Below are positions 1-8,433 of a stretch of DNA of 64,000 nucleotides, piece by piece. Source of the DNA: VAZQ01 sp963739175 (GTDB lineage Bacteria; Pseudomonadota; Alphaproteobacteria; Rhizobiales; Xanthobacteraceae); the NCBI GenBank assembly GCA_963739175.1, contig CAVTZH010000007.1, forward strand, positions 62,001 through 126,000, given 5' to 3'. The position numbers were made by a program, and so were the translations under genes. The notes under the pieces were generated by a model. That model was not told the origin of the DNA, did no database searches, and saw only the letters and a list, made by a program, of their open reading frames with translations. Every line of letters begins with the position of its first letter. Positions within the stretch are counted from its first letter, which is position 1.

Positions 1-443
1 TCTGGCTCTTGTACATCGCCTCGGCGCGCTTCTTGAGCTCGGCCATCGGCACGTCCTCGATGTGGCTCGCGATGTACCAGTGATTGCCCGAGGGATCGGT
101 CACGCTCGATACCGCGGTCGCCGTAGAACTGGTCGGTCGGCTCCATCGCCGAGATGCCGCCGGCGGCGACGGCGCGCTGATAGACGGCGTCGACGTTCGC
201 CACATAGAGATGGACCATCCCCGGCATCGCCGGATGCTGGTCGCTGGCTTCGCCGAGCATCACGTGCGAGTCGCCGATCTTGAGGTCGGCATGCATGATC
301 TTGCCGTCCGGCCGCGTCATCGGCTCGAACGCGGGCTCGGCGCCGAACGCCTTCTTGAGGAATTCGATGGTCTTGTCGGCGCCCTTCACGACCAGATAGG
401 GCGTAGCGGTATGATAGCCTTCCGGAACCGGTTTCACGGGCAT
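1..443 (-). CDS. VOC family (PhnB-like glyoxalase/bleomycin resistance) protein, partial, frameshifted
   Basis: The start ATG is at 441-443, with GGAG just upstream on the coding strand. The protein begins MPVKPVPEGYHTATPYLVV and shows the PhnB-like pattern of a glyoxalase-fold subunit (EFLKKAFGAEP, then DSHVMLGEAS, then DQFYGDR). These proteins form dimers of paired beta-alpha-beta units and often bind a metal. The substrate cannot be read from sequence. After DQFYGDRG the frame breaks at about position 110; removing one base restores SVTDPSGNHWYIASHIEDVP, the expected C-terminal strand. The last residues lie outside the window. The family call is firm, the function is not. Confidence 0.8.
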   Translation of the reverse strand, partial: MPVKPVPEGYHTATPYLVVKGADKTIEFLKKAFGAEPAFEPMTRPDGKIMHADLKIGDSHVMLGEASDQHPAMPGMVHLYVANVDAVYQRAVAAGGISAMEPTDQFYGDRGIERDRSLGQSLVHREPHRGRADGRAQEARRGDVQEP

Positions 444-577
444 GGGCTGCTCCTTCTTGCTGCGAGACAACCCGATAACGACCGAGCGCGCCTTTTGTGC
501 GCTGCCGCGGTGAAATTTCCGCGGCGCAGGGAACCGATGTTCCACCATGACACGGCGTGTACAGGACCTTGGCGCGC

Positions 578-1489
578 TCACATTGCCTGAATCTTGACCA
601 CCGCGCCGCCTTGCGCGAGCGAATCCTCGGCCGCGGCGATCATGCGCACGACGGTGAGGCCGAGCGCGGCCTGCGAACGGTCGGTGCTGCCGGCGCGGAT
701 AGCGTCCACGAATGAGCGCAGCTCACGCGTGAGCGGCAGCTCGTCGTCGTAGGCGGGGTGGGAGATGGTGCCGCCCTGGATGCCTTCCTGGCGCAGCATC
801 AGCTTCTTCTCCGCCTTGTCGTCAAAGGTGAGCGTGCCGTTCTTGCCCGTGATGGTCATGGTCTGGCGCCGCACCGGCGACACCCAGCTCATGGTCGACA
901 CCATCGGCGCCTCGCCGAAATGGAAAGTCGTCACCGCCGCCTGCGCGAGCGGCGAGCCGCCCAGCGCCACGGCGGATACGCGGTCGGGGAAGCGCCCGAA
1001 CACCGCCAGCCCCATCGATAGATCATGCGGCAGCCAGTCGGAGAGCAGCGAGGCGTCGGCACGGGGGCGATCGTTCATGCCTTCGCACGTGACCGCCCTG
1101 GTCGCGCCGAGCGCCGGCAGCAGCTCCAGCAGCGCGCGGAACGCCGGATTGTGCAGATGGATATGCCCGACGAACACGGCGCCGCCCCCGCGCGCTGCGG
1201 CGGCGCAGATGCGGTAGGCGTCGGTCGTGTTCGTCGCCATCGGCTTCTCGATGAAGGTCGGGATGCCGGCTTCAAGATAGGGCAGCGCGACGTCGGCATG
1301 CGAGGCGCTCGCGGTGGCGATCACCACGCCGTCGGGATCGCGCGGCGGCGCCTCGCCGCGTGCGACCACTGTGACCGACACATAGGGCAGGGCGCGCAGC
1401 GTGCGCTCGATAGTGCGTCCCCAGGGCCCGCGGCCGAACAGTGCCAGCCGCAGTGCCTTTGGTTGCAGCGCTATCGGTTGACGCGCCAT
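578..1489 (-). CDS. Gfo/Idh/MocA family NAD(P)-dependent oxidoreductase
   Basis: 303 residues. The N-terminal Rossmann domain has a dinucleotide loop (FGRGPWG, residues 18-24), followed by VVIATAS (about 55-61). The family's signature EKP is at residues 81-83, with the catalytic-site lysine. The C-terminal half is the alpha/beta substrate domain. Such enzymes oxidise or reduce ring hydroxyls of sugars or cyclitols. It starts 17 bases after the stop of the upstream epimerase and is third in a leftward row: methyltransferase, epimerase, this gene. That context suggests a step in making or modifying a nucleotide-linked sugar for surface polysaccharide. The exact substrate is unknown. Confidence 0.88.
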   Translation of the reverse strand: MARQPIALQPKALRLALFGRGPWGRTIERTLRALPYVSVTVVARGEAPPRDPDGVVIATASASHADVALPYLEAGIPTFIEKPMATNTTDAYRICAAAARGGGAVFVGHIHLHNPAFRALLELLPALGATRAVTCEGMNDRPRADASLLSDWLPHDLSMGLAVFGRFPDRVSAVALGGSPLAQAAVTTFHFGEAPMVSTMSWVSPVRRQTMTITGKNGTLTFDDKAEKKLMLRQEGIQGGTISHPAYDDELPLTRELRSFVDAIRAGSTDRSQAALGLTVVRMIAAAEDSLAQGGAVVKIQAM

Positions 1490-1505
1490 GGAGCGTCTCG
1501 TTGAC

Positions 1506-2586
1506 TTAGTCCGCCGCCGGGTCGCGATAGCTGTCCTGCTCGCGCGCCCAGGCGATGAAGCGGCCGAGCCCGGTCTCGAGATCGACCGACGACGTGTAGC
1601 CGAGATGCTGCGCCGCCTTGGTCAGGTCGGGGCAGCGCCGCTGCGGCTCGCCGGCGGGATACGTGTCGGGATACGGAATGTGCTGCAGCGACGTTCCCGG
1701 GATCAGCTTGGTGTACATGCCGGCGAGGTCGTGCATCGCGATTTCGTTCTCGGCATTGCCGATGTTGTAGGCCTCGCCCGGCTTGCCGCGCAGCAGGGTC
1801 TTGAGGAAGCCGGCGATCGCATCGGTGACGTAGCAGAACGTGCGGGTCTGCTTGCCGTCGCCGTGCACCGGCAGCGCCCGGCCGATCAGCGCCTGATAGG
1901 TGAACATCGGGATGACGCGCCGGTCGTTGTGCTTCATGCCGGGGCCGAACACGTTGAACGGCCGCACGATCGTCACCGGCACGTTGTGGCGCTGCTGGTA
2001 GATGGTCGTGATGGTTTCGCCGAGTCGCTTCGACTCGTCGTAACAGGCGCGCGGCCCGACGCTCGACACGTAGCCATGATAGGTCTCCGGCGTCGGCACC
2101 GCCTTCGGATCGGGATCGCCGTAGATCTCGCTCGACGAGAAGAACAGGAAGCCCTCGATGATCCTTGTTGCGGCGCGCGAGCTCCAGGAGATTCTTGGTG
2201 CCCTGCACCGCGCTCTCGATGGTCTCGAGCGGGTAGCGCATATAGTAGACCGGCGAGGCGACGCCGGCGGCATGCAGGATGAAGTGCAGGTCCTCGCGCA
2301 TCGGCAGCGGATAGGACACGTCGGCCCAGACATCGAGAACGTTGGGATCGTGACGGCTGTCGTTATGCTGCTCGCCGGTGATGAAATTGTCGGCGGAGAT
2401 GACCCTGCACGGCTTGCTCAGCACGCGATCGTTGAGGCGGCGGAACACGGCGATGAAATGCCGTCCCAGGAAGCCGGCGCCGCCGGAGATCAGGATCGTC
2501 TTGCCGGCAAAGCGGTGGGCATCGTCGCCCAGATCCTTGATGACCTGGTCGGCGTCGTTCTGATTGTCGCCTGGCTTCTGACTCAC
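1506..2586 (-). CDS. NAD-dependent epimerase/dehydratase (extended SDR), frameshifted
   Basis: Extended short-chain dehydrogenase acting on nucleotide sugars. GGAGFLG (residues 35-41) is the NAD-binding loop. FFSSSEIYG and YDESKR supply the catalytic Ser and the Tyr-xxx-Lys pair. VRPFNVFGPGM and YNIGN are typical of UDP-glucuronate decarboxylase/dTDP-glucose dehydratase relatives. The reading frame breaks at about 2163: the N-terminal part ends ELARRNK and the rest resumes IIEGFLFFSSSE one base later, consistent with one extra base. Full length would be about 360 residues, normal for the family. It sits between the methyltransferase and the Gfo/Idh gene. The precise sugar is not determinable. 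Confidence 0.85.
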
Positions 2587-2640
2587 GGGCTCGTCGCTGG
2601 ATCGTTGATGGGATGATGAGGCTGATCGCCGGGTCGCGTT

Positions 2641-3822
2641 TCAATGCACTTCGCGCGGGGGGATCGGCATCAGGTATCGGTAGGCTCCGCCGGTCTTCTT
2701 GCGGATATCGTCGAAATACTCGTAGGCGAAGACCACCAGCACATCGGCGCCATGTTGGTCGAGATGGGCCTTGGGGACAATGGGGATGTGCGTGCCCGGG
2801 CTGAACTTGTTCTGCTTGAGCGGGCTGTCGTCGACGGTGAAGGCGATCAGCGACGGCCCGATCTTGCCGTAGTTGCAGATCGTCGACACCCGCGCGGGCG
2901 CTCCATAGCCGCCGACCCGGATGCCGGAGGCCTGGTAGTCCTCGAGCACCTTGCGCAGCGCAGCGATCTGGGTGTCGACCTGCGTCTTGAATGCGCCGAG
3001 CGTGTCGAGGCTGAGCGTCGTCTCTTCCTCCTTCAGCAGCACGCCGACGCTGGCGGCGGGCGCGCGTCCGCCGCCGTTGCGCTGGGCCGTGACCCGCAAC
3101 GAGCCGCCATGCGGCTCGATATGCTCGACGTCGGTGATCAGCATGCCGTGGGCATCGAACAGGTGCGCCAGCGAGGTGAGCGAATAGTAGAAGATGCGGT
3201 CGAGGTAGAACCGCTCGAACTGAACGTGGCGCAGGATGTTGCCGATATATTCGACCTCGATGATGAAGCGCCCGTCGTCGGTGAGCAGCGCTTTCGCGGC
3301 CTCGATGAAGGCGTGCGGGTCCTCCAGATGCGTGAACACGCTGGAGGCGATGATGACGTCGGCCTTGCCATCGGTCCGCTCGACCTCGGCCGCGGTCTTG
3401 GCATCGAAGAACGAGCACAGCGTGGTCAGGCCGTTGTCGTTGGCGATCTTCGACACGTTGATCGACGGCTCGATGCCGAGGGCTTTCACGCCGAGCGCTT
3501 TCAGCGGCTTCAGCAGGATGCCGTCGTTCGATCCGATATCGACGACGAAGCGCGCGGACGCGAGCGCCCGCGCCAGCCCCTCGAAGTGCCGCACCAGCCC
3601 CGGATTGACCGACGACAGGTAGTAGTAGTCCTCGAACATGCGCGCGCGCGACACCATGGTTCCGAGCTGCACGTTCTTGCAGTCCGTGCAGAAGAACATC
3701 GCCAGCGGAAAGAATTCTTCGGACGAGAACTGCGCCTGGGTCGGGTATTTGTTGGCCAGCGGCTGTTGGCCGAGGTTGAGGAATTCGACCAGGCTGTCAT
3801 GCCCGCACAAATGGCATTTCAT
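2641..3822 (-). CDS. Class I SAM-dependent (sugar C-)methyltransferase with N-terminal zinc-binding domain
   Basis: 393 residues in three parts typical of NDP-hexose C-methyltransferases (the TylC3/NovU type). An N-terminal zinc-binding segment has CxxC pairs at residues 3/6 and 45/48. A SAM-binding Rossmann domain follows, with motif VVDIGSNDG (about 93-101). The C-terminal domain contains GGYGAPARVSTICNYG. These enzymes place a methyl group on carbon of a keto-deoxysugar nucleotide. It is the first gene of the leftward trio with the epimerase and the Gfo/Idh oxidoreductase, with 54 bases to the next start. Together they look like a small branched- or deoxy-sugar module. Confidence 0.87.
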   Translation of the reverse strand: MKCHLCGHDSLVEFLNLGQQPLANKYPTQAQFSSEEFFPLAMFFCTDCKNVQLGTMVSRARMFEDYYYLSSVNPGLVRHFEGLARALASARFVVDIGSNDGILLKPLKALGVKALGIEPSINVSKIANDNGLTTLCSFFDAKTAAEVERTDGKADVIIASSVFTHLEDPHAFIEAAKALLTDDGRFIIEVEYIGNILRHVQFERFYLDRIFYYSLTSLAHLFDAHGMLITDVEHIEPHGGSLRVTAQRNGGGRAPAASVGVLLKEEETTLSLDTLGAFKTQVDTQIAALRKVLEDYQASGIRVGGYGAPARVSTICNYGKIGPSLIAFTVDDSPLKQNKFSPGTHIPIVPKAHLDQHGADVLVVFAYEYFDDIRKKTGGAYRYLMPIPPREVH

Positions 3823-4000
3823 GGACGTTTGCGCTCCTTCGGGGACGGCCGCCGGTCACCGGCCCAGAGCCATAGAGCGAACCCCGGGCCTGATCAACAC
3901 AGGGCTGCCGCCGTTTTCTTGGGTTGCTTCTTGGGTTGCGCCCTTGTGCCAGCCGCCTACATGACAGCGAACGGACACCACCACCCGAGGTCCACTGCAC

Positions 4001-4447
4001 ATGTCCACGCTGTTCGCCTTTCTGCATCACCTGATGGCCTTCACGATGGTGGCGGCGATCGCGATCGAGTTCGTGCTGATCCGCCAGGAGATCACGCGCG
4101 CGAACGCGCTGCGGCTGCTGGTCACCGATGCCGTGCTCGGCGCCTCGGCCACCGTGCTGCTGATCGTCGGATTGCTGCGCGTATTCTATTTCGAGAAGGG
4201 CGCGACCTATTATTGGTCGAGCCACGCCTTCCTGACCAAGTTTTCGGTGTTCATCCTGGTCGCGATCCTGTCGGCGGTGCCGACGCTCGAATTCCTGTCA
4301 TGGCGCAAGGCGGTGCGGGCCGGGCAGGCGCCGACCGTGAGCGACAAGAAGCTCAAGACCGTCCGTTCGATCCTGCACTATGAGCTGATCGGCATCGTCG
4401 TCATCCTCGCCTGCGCGGCGCTGATGGCGAAGGGCGGTTGGGTGTAG
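4001..4447 (+). CDS. DUF2214 family integral membrane protein
   Basis: 148 residues with about four hydrophobic helices (roughly 5-25, 42-62, 78-98 and 125-145). It begins MSTLFAFLHHLMAFTMVAA, and the motif RVFYFEKG(A)xYYWSSH after the second helix is typical of DUF2214 proteins, whose role is unknown. It stands alone, divergent from the sugar-modification genes, and is followed by an inverted-repeat element rather than another gene. Confidence 0.8.
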   Translation: MSTLFAFLHHLMAFTMVAAIAIEFVLIRQEITRANALRLLVTDAVLGASATVLLIVGLLRVFYFEKGATYYWSSHAFLTKFSVFILVAILSAVPTLEFLSWRKAVRAGQAPTVSDKKLKTVRSILHYELIGIVVILACAALMAKGGWV

Positions 4448-4472
4448 CAGCTGCGTAGCCCGGATTGAGCTC

Positions 4473-4561
4473 GTAGGGTGGGCAAAGGCGCGTCCTTACG
4501 CGCCGTGCCCACCACGCTGATGCAAAGACGGTGGGCAACGCTTCGCTTTTGCCCACCCTAC
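4473..4561. repeat. Intergenic inverted repeat (GTAGGGTGGGCAAA type)
   Basis: A perfect 14-base inverted repeat, GTAGGGTGGGCAAA at 4473-4486 and its complement at 4548-4561. Inner palindromes (GGCGCGTC..., GGTGGGCAACGC...) give a cruciform-like element. Such palindromes are common between genes of Bradyrhizobium relatives. It separates the DUF2214 gene from the convergent small gene at 4571-4768 and may serve as a bidirectional stop for both. Confidence 0.8.
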
Positions 4562-4570
4562 GGGGTCTCG

Positions 4571-4768
4571 CTAAACCAGTGCGTCTTCGACCGCACGCTC
4601 GAGCTGGGCGTTGCGGACGTCACTGGAGATCCGGTCGACGTCTTCGGCGAGTTGCAGCCAGGATTGGGCCAGGGTGACCCACAGCGGCCTGTCGTTTTCG
4701 TTGGTGTCGATGTCGGCCCGCCGCAGACAGTCGTCCGCCTGTGCGCGATAAAGCTCGATCGTGTCCAT
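4571..4768 (-). CDS. Small hypothetical protein (65 aa)
   Basis: A 65-residue soluble, helical, acidic protein starting MDTIELYRAQADDCLRRAD, with a central WVTLAQSWLQLAEDVDRI segment. This length and pattern are frequent among uncharacterised proteins of Bradyrhizobium relatives, often called from small stand-alone genes. ATG is at 4766-4768 and lies just downstream of a G-rich stretch (GGGGGTG) that could be the ribosome site. No function can be assigned. Confidence 0.6.
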   Translation of the reverse strand: MDTIELYRAQADDCLRRADIDTNENDRPLWVTLAQSWLQLAEDVDRISSDVRNAQLERAVEDALV

Positions 4769-4976
4769 TGATCACCCCCATCAGGAATCCCCACGATACA
4801 AAGGCAACACTTGACCAAGGCAAAGTCGGGAAACCATTAAGGCAGCAAAAAGGCTTTTAACGGTAATCGAGCCCGGATCGGCGCGCTTTGACTTGCTGCA
4901 ACGCAGCCTTGCCCGTGCGTGCGGGCGCATCGCTGCAAGGTCGCCCCGGATCATGCGAACAAATCAGGAGAATCAC

Positions 4977-5372
4977 ATGCCCATACCTCCGCCCATCGAA
5001 TACGCCGACGCTTCGCCGGCGGTCCGCGCCGTGTTCGACGACATCAAGGCCACCCGCAACGTCCCGGACGTCAACAACTTCTGGAAGTACCTCGCGCGCG
5101 ATCCGGTCCTGCTCAAGCGCACCTGGGAGAGCGTGAAGGAGGTGATGCGCGACGGCGCGCTCGACGCGCTGACCAAGGAGATGATCTACGTCGCGGTCAG
5201 CGTCACCAACGGCTGCAACTACTGCATCGCAAGCCACACCGCGGGCGCGCGCAAGGCCGGCATGACCGAGGCGATGTTCGGCGAGCTGATGGCGGTGGTC
5301 GGCATGGCGAACGAGACCAACCGCCTGGCCAACGGCTACCGGGTGCCGGTGGACGCCGCCTTCGAGCAGTGA
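4977..5372 (+). CDS. Carboxymuconolactone decarboxylase / AhpD-like family protein
   Basis: 131 residues. ATG at 4977 is preceded by AGGAG at 4966-4970, so the longer upstream frame is not the start. The CNYCIASH motif is the AhpD-type CxxC plus His redox site; it reduces peroxiredoxin-like partners or hydroperoxides in AhpD relatives. The N-terminal half (PIEYADASPAVRAVFDDI, NNFWKYLARDP) matches peroxidase-related alkylhydroperoxidases. It is monocistronic, with no partner peroxidase adjacent; a peroxiredoxin lies far away at 34.3 kb. Confidence 0.85.
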   Translation: MPIPPPIEYADASPAVRAVFDDIKATRNVPDVNNFWKYLARDPVLLKRTWESVKEVMRDGALDALTKEMIYVAVSVTNGCNYCIASHTAGARKAGMTEAMFGELMAVVGMANETNRLANGYRVPVDAAFEQ

Positions 5373-5588
5373 AATAGATGAGCTATCAGTGGTGCTTAGG
5401 CCGGGGCGCCGATCTTTCGAATTTTACGCGATCGTTATCGAACCGATGATCGCGCCGGGAAATTACTATGGTGATCCTTCCTGATCCCATCCTAATGCCT
5501 TACCTTAGACGAAACCGGGCACGACCATGCTTGGCGCGGTCACCGAGAGGGCGGTTCTAGATTCGGATTGGCCAACAACGGAGTACGG

Positions 5589-6203
5589 ATGATGTCGACA
5601 CTACGAGCCAATGGCTTGCGCTTCTCCCGCCTGCGGCGGGCATTCCTGGCGGTCCTGGCCATGGCTGCGGTCGCGACGATTGCGTTTCACGCGGGCGGTG
5701 CGGTCGCGCAACAGCCGAAGGGGCCACCGCCAGGACAACAGCCGAAGGGGCCACCGCCAGGACAACCGCAAGGACCGCAGCAGATTCAACTGACGCCAAA
5801 ACATGTCGAGCAGTATCTCGCCGCTTTCAAGGAGCTGTCGCCGCTGTTCGAGCAGCTCGAGAAGGCCGGCGACAAGCCCGATCCCAAGCTGATGGGGCAG
5901 GTCAACGGGACGGTGAGGAAATTCGGGTTCAAGGATCTCGAGGAATACGACAACGTCGCGATCAGCATCGTTGCGGTGTTGGATGGCATCGACCCGAAGA
6001 CCAAGCAGTACGCCGACCCGATCGCGCTGATCAAAAAAGAGATCGCCGCGGTGCAGGCCGACAAGAAGATGAACCCGGCCGAGCGCAAGAAGGCGCTGGA
6101 GAGCCTGAACGCCGAGCTGTCGGAGGTGATGCCGGTGCAGCATCCGGGGAACATCCAGCTGATTCTGAAATACTACGATCGCCTCGCCGGCCCCGCGCAA
6201 TAG
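5589..6203 (+). CDS. Exported hypothetical protein with QQPKGPPPG tandem repeat
   Basis: 204 residues from ATG 5589, chosen because CGGAG at 5579-5583 precedes it. The signal peptide is a basic N-terminus then AFLAVLAMAAVATIAF and AVAQ as the likely cleavage site. The mature start holds a proline-rich linker with an exact 27-base duplication (5709-5735 and 5736-5762) encoding QQPKGPPPG twice. The remainder is helical and charged (KHVEQYLAAFKEL, KKMNPAERKKALESLNAEL), resembling periplasmic hypothetical proteins of this order. A hairpin terminator follows at 6221. No function is assigned. Confidence 0.75.
   Translation: MMSTLRANGLRFSRLRRAFLAVLAMAAVATIAFHAGGAVAQQPKGPPPGQQPKGPPPGQPQGPQQIQLTPKHVEQYLAAFKELSPLFEQLEKAGDKPDPKLMGQVNGTVRKFGFKDLEEYDNVAISIVAVLDGIDPKTKQYADPIALIKKEIAAVQADKKMNPAERKKALESLNAELSEVMPVQHPGNIQLILKYYDRLAGPAQ
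5709..5762 (+). repeat. 27-bp in-frame tandem duplication
   Basis: Two identical consecutive 27-base units starting CAACAGCCGAAGG, followed by a degenerate third start (CAACCG). They encode the proline-rich spacer after the signal peptide of the exported protein. Being a multiple of three, copy-number change would keep the frame. Confidence 0.95.
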
Positions 6204-6220
6204 CGTCGTCTGGTTTTTTG

Positions 6221-6258
6221 CGGCGCGGCCATCGACGTGGCCGCGCCGTGCTCTTTTC
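6221..6258 (+). terminator. Rho-independent-like terminator
   Basis: A 9-bp GC stem (GGCGCGGCC at 6222-6230 with GGCCGCGCC at 6239-6247, loop of 8), followed within a few bases by CTCTTTTCCC. It lies 20 bases after the stop of the exported protein gene and before the EamA gene. Confidence 0.6.
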
Positions 6259-6289
6259 CCTCATTTGACAGCAAGCGGTTGCGCGCGCG

Positions 6290-7210
6290 ATGTCCTCGCG
6301 CGCCCAGCTGCGCCGGTTTGCCATGCCCAGTCCGATCGAAAAATTCGCCGTCTTCGCGGCGCCCGCCGTGTTCGTGGTGCTGTGGGCCTCCGGCTTCATC
6401 GGCGCGAAATTCGGGCTGCCCTATGCGGAGCCGATGACGTTCCTCAGCCTGCGCATGCTGTTTGTCGGGCTCTTGATCGGCATCGTGATCGTGCTGACGC
6501 GGCCACCCTGGCCCAACCGCGACGGCATGCTGCACAGCGCGGTCACCGGCGTGTTCGTGCACGGGCTTTATCTCGGCGGCGTGTTCATCGCGCTCCAGCA
6601 GCACCTGCCGGCCGGCCTCGTCGCGCTCGTCGTCAGCCTGCAGCCGGTGCTCACCACGACGCTCGCCAACCGCTGGCTGGGCGAGCGGGTGATCCCGCGG
6701 CAATGGGTCGGGCTGCTGCTCGGCATGGTCGGCGTCGCGCTCATCGTCCAGGACAAGGCGGCCGGCGACACCACCGCGCTCGGCTGGACCGCGGCGGTGG
6801 TGGCGCTCGTCGGCATGACCATCGGCACGCTCTATCAGAAGCATCACGGCGGCCGCATCGACTGGCGGCCGGGCTTCCTGATCCAATACGCCGCCGCCGG
6901 CACCGTGCTCGCGATCGGCGCGCTGCTGTTTGAAACCCGCACGGTGGTGTGGACCGCGGAATTCGTGTTCGCGCTCGCCTGGCTCGTCTTCGTGCTGTCG
7001 TTCGGCGCGATCTGGCTGCTCTATTTCCTGATCCGCCGGCAGGCGGCGGCGCGCGTGCTGAGCCTGTTCTATCTCACGCCGCCGGTCACCGCGCTGATGG
7101 CCTATGCCGCCTTCGGCGAACGGCTCGAACCGCTGGCGCTGGTCGGCATGGCGGTCTGCGTCGCCGGCGTGTTCCTGGTGAACTGGCGCATCGCTAGGCC
7201 GCAGCCCTGA
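6290..7210 (+). CDS. DMT superfamily (EamA) transporter
   Basis: 306 residues with ten predicted membrane helices in two EamA repeats. The first repeat carries VVLWASGFIGAKFGLPYAEP, the second WLLYFLIRRQAAARVLSLFYLTPP and ends in AYAAFGERLEPLALVGMAVC. These are classic drug/metabolite-transporter signatures. Members export metabolites or amino acids; the substrate is unknown. ATG 6290 gives a slightly long N-terminus, and ATG 6323 (MPSPIEKF) is an alternative start. It stands alone, downstream of a terminator. Confidence 0.87.
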   Translation: MSSRAQLRRFAMPSPIEKFAVFAAPAVFVVLWASGFIGAKFGLPYAEPMTFLSLRMLFVGLLIGIVIVLTRPPWPNRDGMLHSAVTGVFVHGLYLGGVFIALQQHLPAGLVALVVSLQPVLTTTLANRWLGERVIPRQWVGLLLGMVGVALIVQDKAAGDTTALGWTAAVVALVGMTIGTLYQKHHGGRIDWRPGFLIQYAAAGTVLAIGALLFETRTVVWTAEFVFALAWLVFVLSFGAIWLLYFLIRRQAAARVLSLFYLTPPVTALMAYAAFGERLEPLALVGMAVCVAGVFLVNWRIARPQP

Positions 7211-7279
7211 CGCCGCGCGCGCGAATGACACCGGCGCTCCCGCCGTGCCAGAATGCGCGCCAACAACCGTGGAGGAAAA

Positions 7280-8269
7280 ATGATGCGCCTGTTCAATCGC
7301 CGGACTGTCCTCACCATCGCGGCCGCCTCGCTCGCAGCCGCGGCGTCATGCCCGGCGGCGGCGCAGGACTATCCGAAGAAGACCACCATCCGCATCATCG
7401 TCCCGCAGGCGGTGGGCAGCGCGACCGACACCGTCGCGCGTCTGCTGGCGCAGCGCATCGCCGCCAATCTCGGCCAGCAGATGATCGTCGACAACCGCCC
7501 CGGCGCGGGCGGGCTGCTTGGTGGCGAGCTTGCCTCGAAGGCGCCGCCGGACGGCTACACGCTGATCCTCGCCAACATTTCCAGTCATGGCGTCAATCCG
7601 GCGCTCTACGCCAAGCTGCCCTACGACCCGATCAAGGACTTCACGCCGATCGGCCGCGCCGGGCAGACCTCCAACATGCTGATCGTGAATTCGGCGCTGC
7701 CGTTCAAGACGCTCAAGGACGTCGTCGACCACGCCAAGGCCAATCCCGGAAAGCTGTTCTACGCGTCGCCGGGGCAGGGCTCGTCGCAGCATCTCGCGGT
7801 CGAATTGCTGCGCACCGTCGCGGGCAACGTCAACATGGTGCATGTGCCTTACAAGGGCAGCGGTCCCGGCGTGACCGCGGTGATGGGCGGCGAGGCGCAA
7901 CTGATGATGCCGGCGACGCCGTCGGCGCTGCCGGGCCTGAAGAGCGGCAAGGCGCGCGCGGTCGCGGTGTCGAGCCTCAAGCGCCATCCCGACTATCCCG
8001 ACCTGCCGACCATCGCGGAGACCTTCCCGGGCTTCGAGGTGACGTCCTGGTTCGGGCTGGCCGCGCCCGCCAACACGCCGAAGCCGGTCGTCGACATGCT
8101 CAACGCCGCCATGCGCAAGGCGCTCGCCGATCCGGAGGCGATCAAGCAGCTCGCCAATGCCGGGCTCGAGCCGGCGGTCAGCTCGCCGGAGGAATTCGCC
8201 GCCTACATCAAGTCCGAGATCGAGAAGTGGACCAAGGTGGCGCGCGCGGCTAACGTGAAGCTGGACTAG
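7280..8269 (+). CDS. Tripartite tricarboxylate transporter substrate-binding protein (Bug family)
   Basis: 329 residues from ATG 7280, with GGAGG at 7271-7275. A signal peptide (RRTVLTIAAASLAAAASCPAAA-Q) exports it to the periplasm. Bug hallmarks are present: IRIIVPQAVGSATDTVARLLA near the N-terminus, VDNRPGAGG, the DGYTL turn, YDPIKDFTPI, and VPYKGSGPG in the ligand site. Bug proteins bind carboxylates, aromatic acids or amides. No TctA/TctB membrane genes are nearby. It lies upstream of a TIM-barrel isomerase and a second Bug gene, suggesting a catabolic uptake locus. Confidence 0.93.
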   Translation: MMRLFNRRTVLTIAAASLAAAASCPAAAQDYPKKTTIRIIVPQAVGSATDTVARLLAQRIAANLGQQMIVDNRPGAGGLLGGELASKAPPDGYTLILANISSHGVNPALYAKLPYDPIKDFTPIGRAGQTSNMLIVNSALPFKTLKDVVDHAKANPGKLFYASPGQGSSQHLAVELLRTVAGNVNMVHVPYKGSGPGVTAVMGGEAQLMMPATPSALPGLKSGKARAVAVSSLKRHPDYPDLPTIAETFPGFEVTSWFGLAAPANTPKPVVDMLNAAMRKALADPEAIKQLANAGLEPAVSSPEEFAAYIKSEIEKWTKVARAANVKLD

Positions 8270-8280
8270 CCCTTCCTTCC

Positions 8281-8405
8281 GGCGTCATGGCCGCGCATAG
8301 CCCGTCGAAGACGGGCGTGAACGCCCTATTGTCGCGGCCATCCACGTCTTGATACGAAATATCTGCAGTAAGACGTGGATGCCCGGGACAAGCCCGGGCA
8401 TGACG
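8281..8405. repeat. Intergenic palindromic repeat region
   Basis: Two nested elements. The first is the hairpin GCCCGTC-GAA-GACGGGC, overlapping an alternative GGGCGT-GA-ACGCCC. The second is an inverted pair ATCCACGTCTT (8340-8350) and AAGACGTGGAT (8370-8380), followed by GCCCGGGACAAGCCCGGGC. The second part recurs at 60121-60210. The first recurs at 49.6 and 50.66 kb. Confidence 0.85.
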
Positions 8406-8433
8406 ATGAGAGATCGAATTTGGAGTACGAAAG

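Noticed and set aside
4893..4976. Upstream extension of the AhpD-like protein
   Set aside because: AGGAG is placed for ATG 4977, and the extension has no similarity to the family N-terminus.
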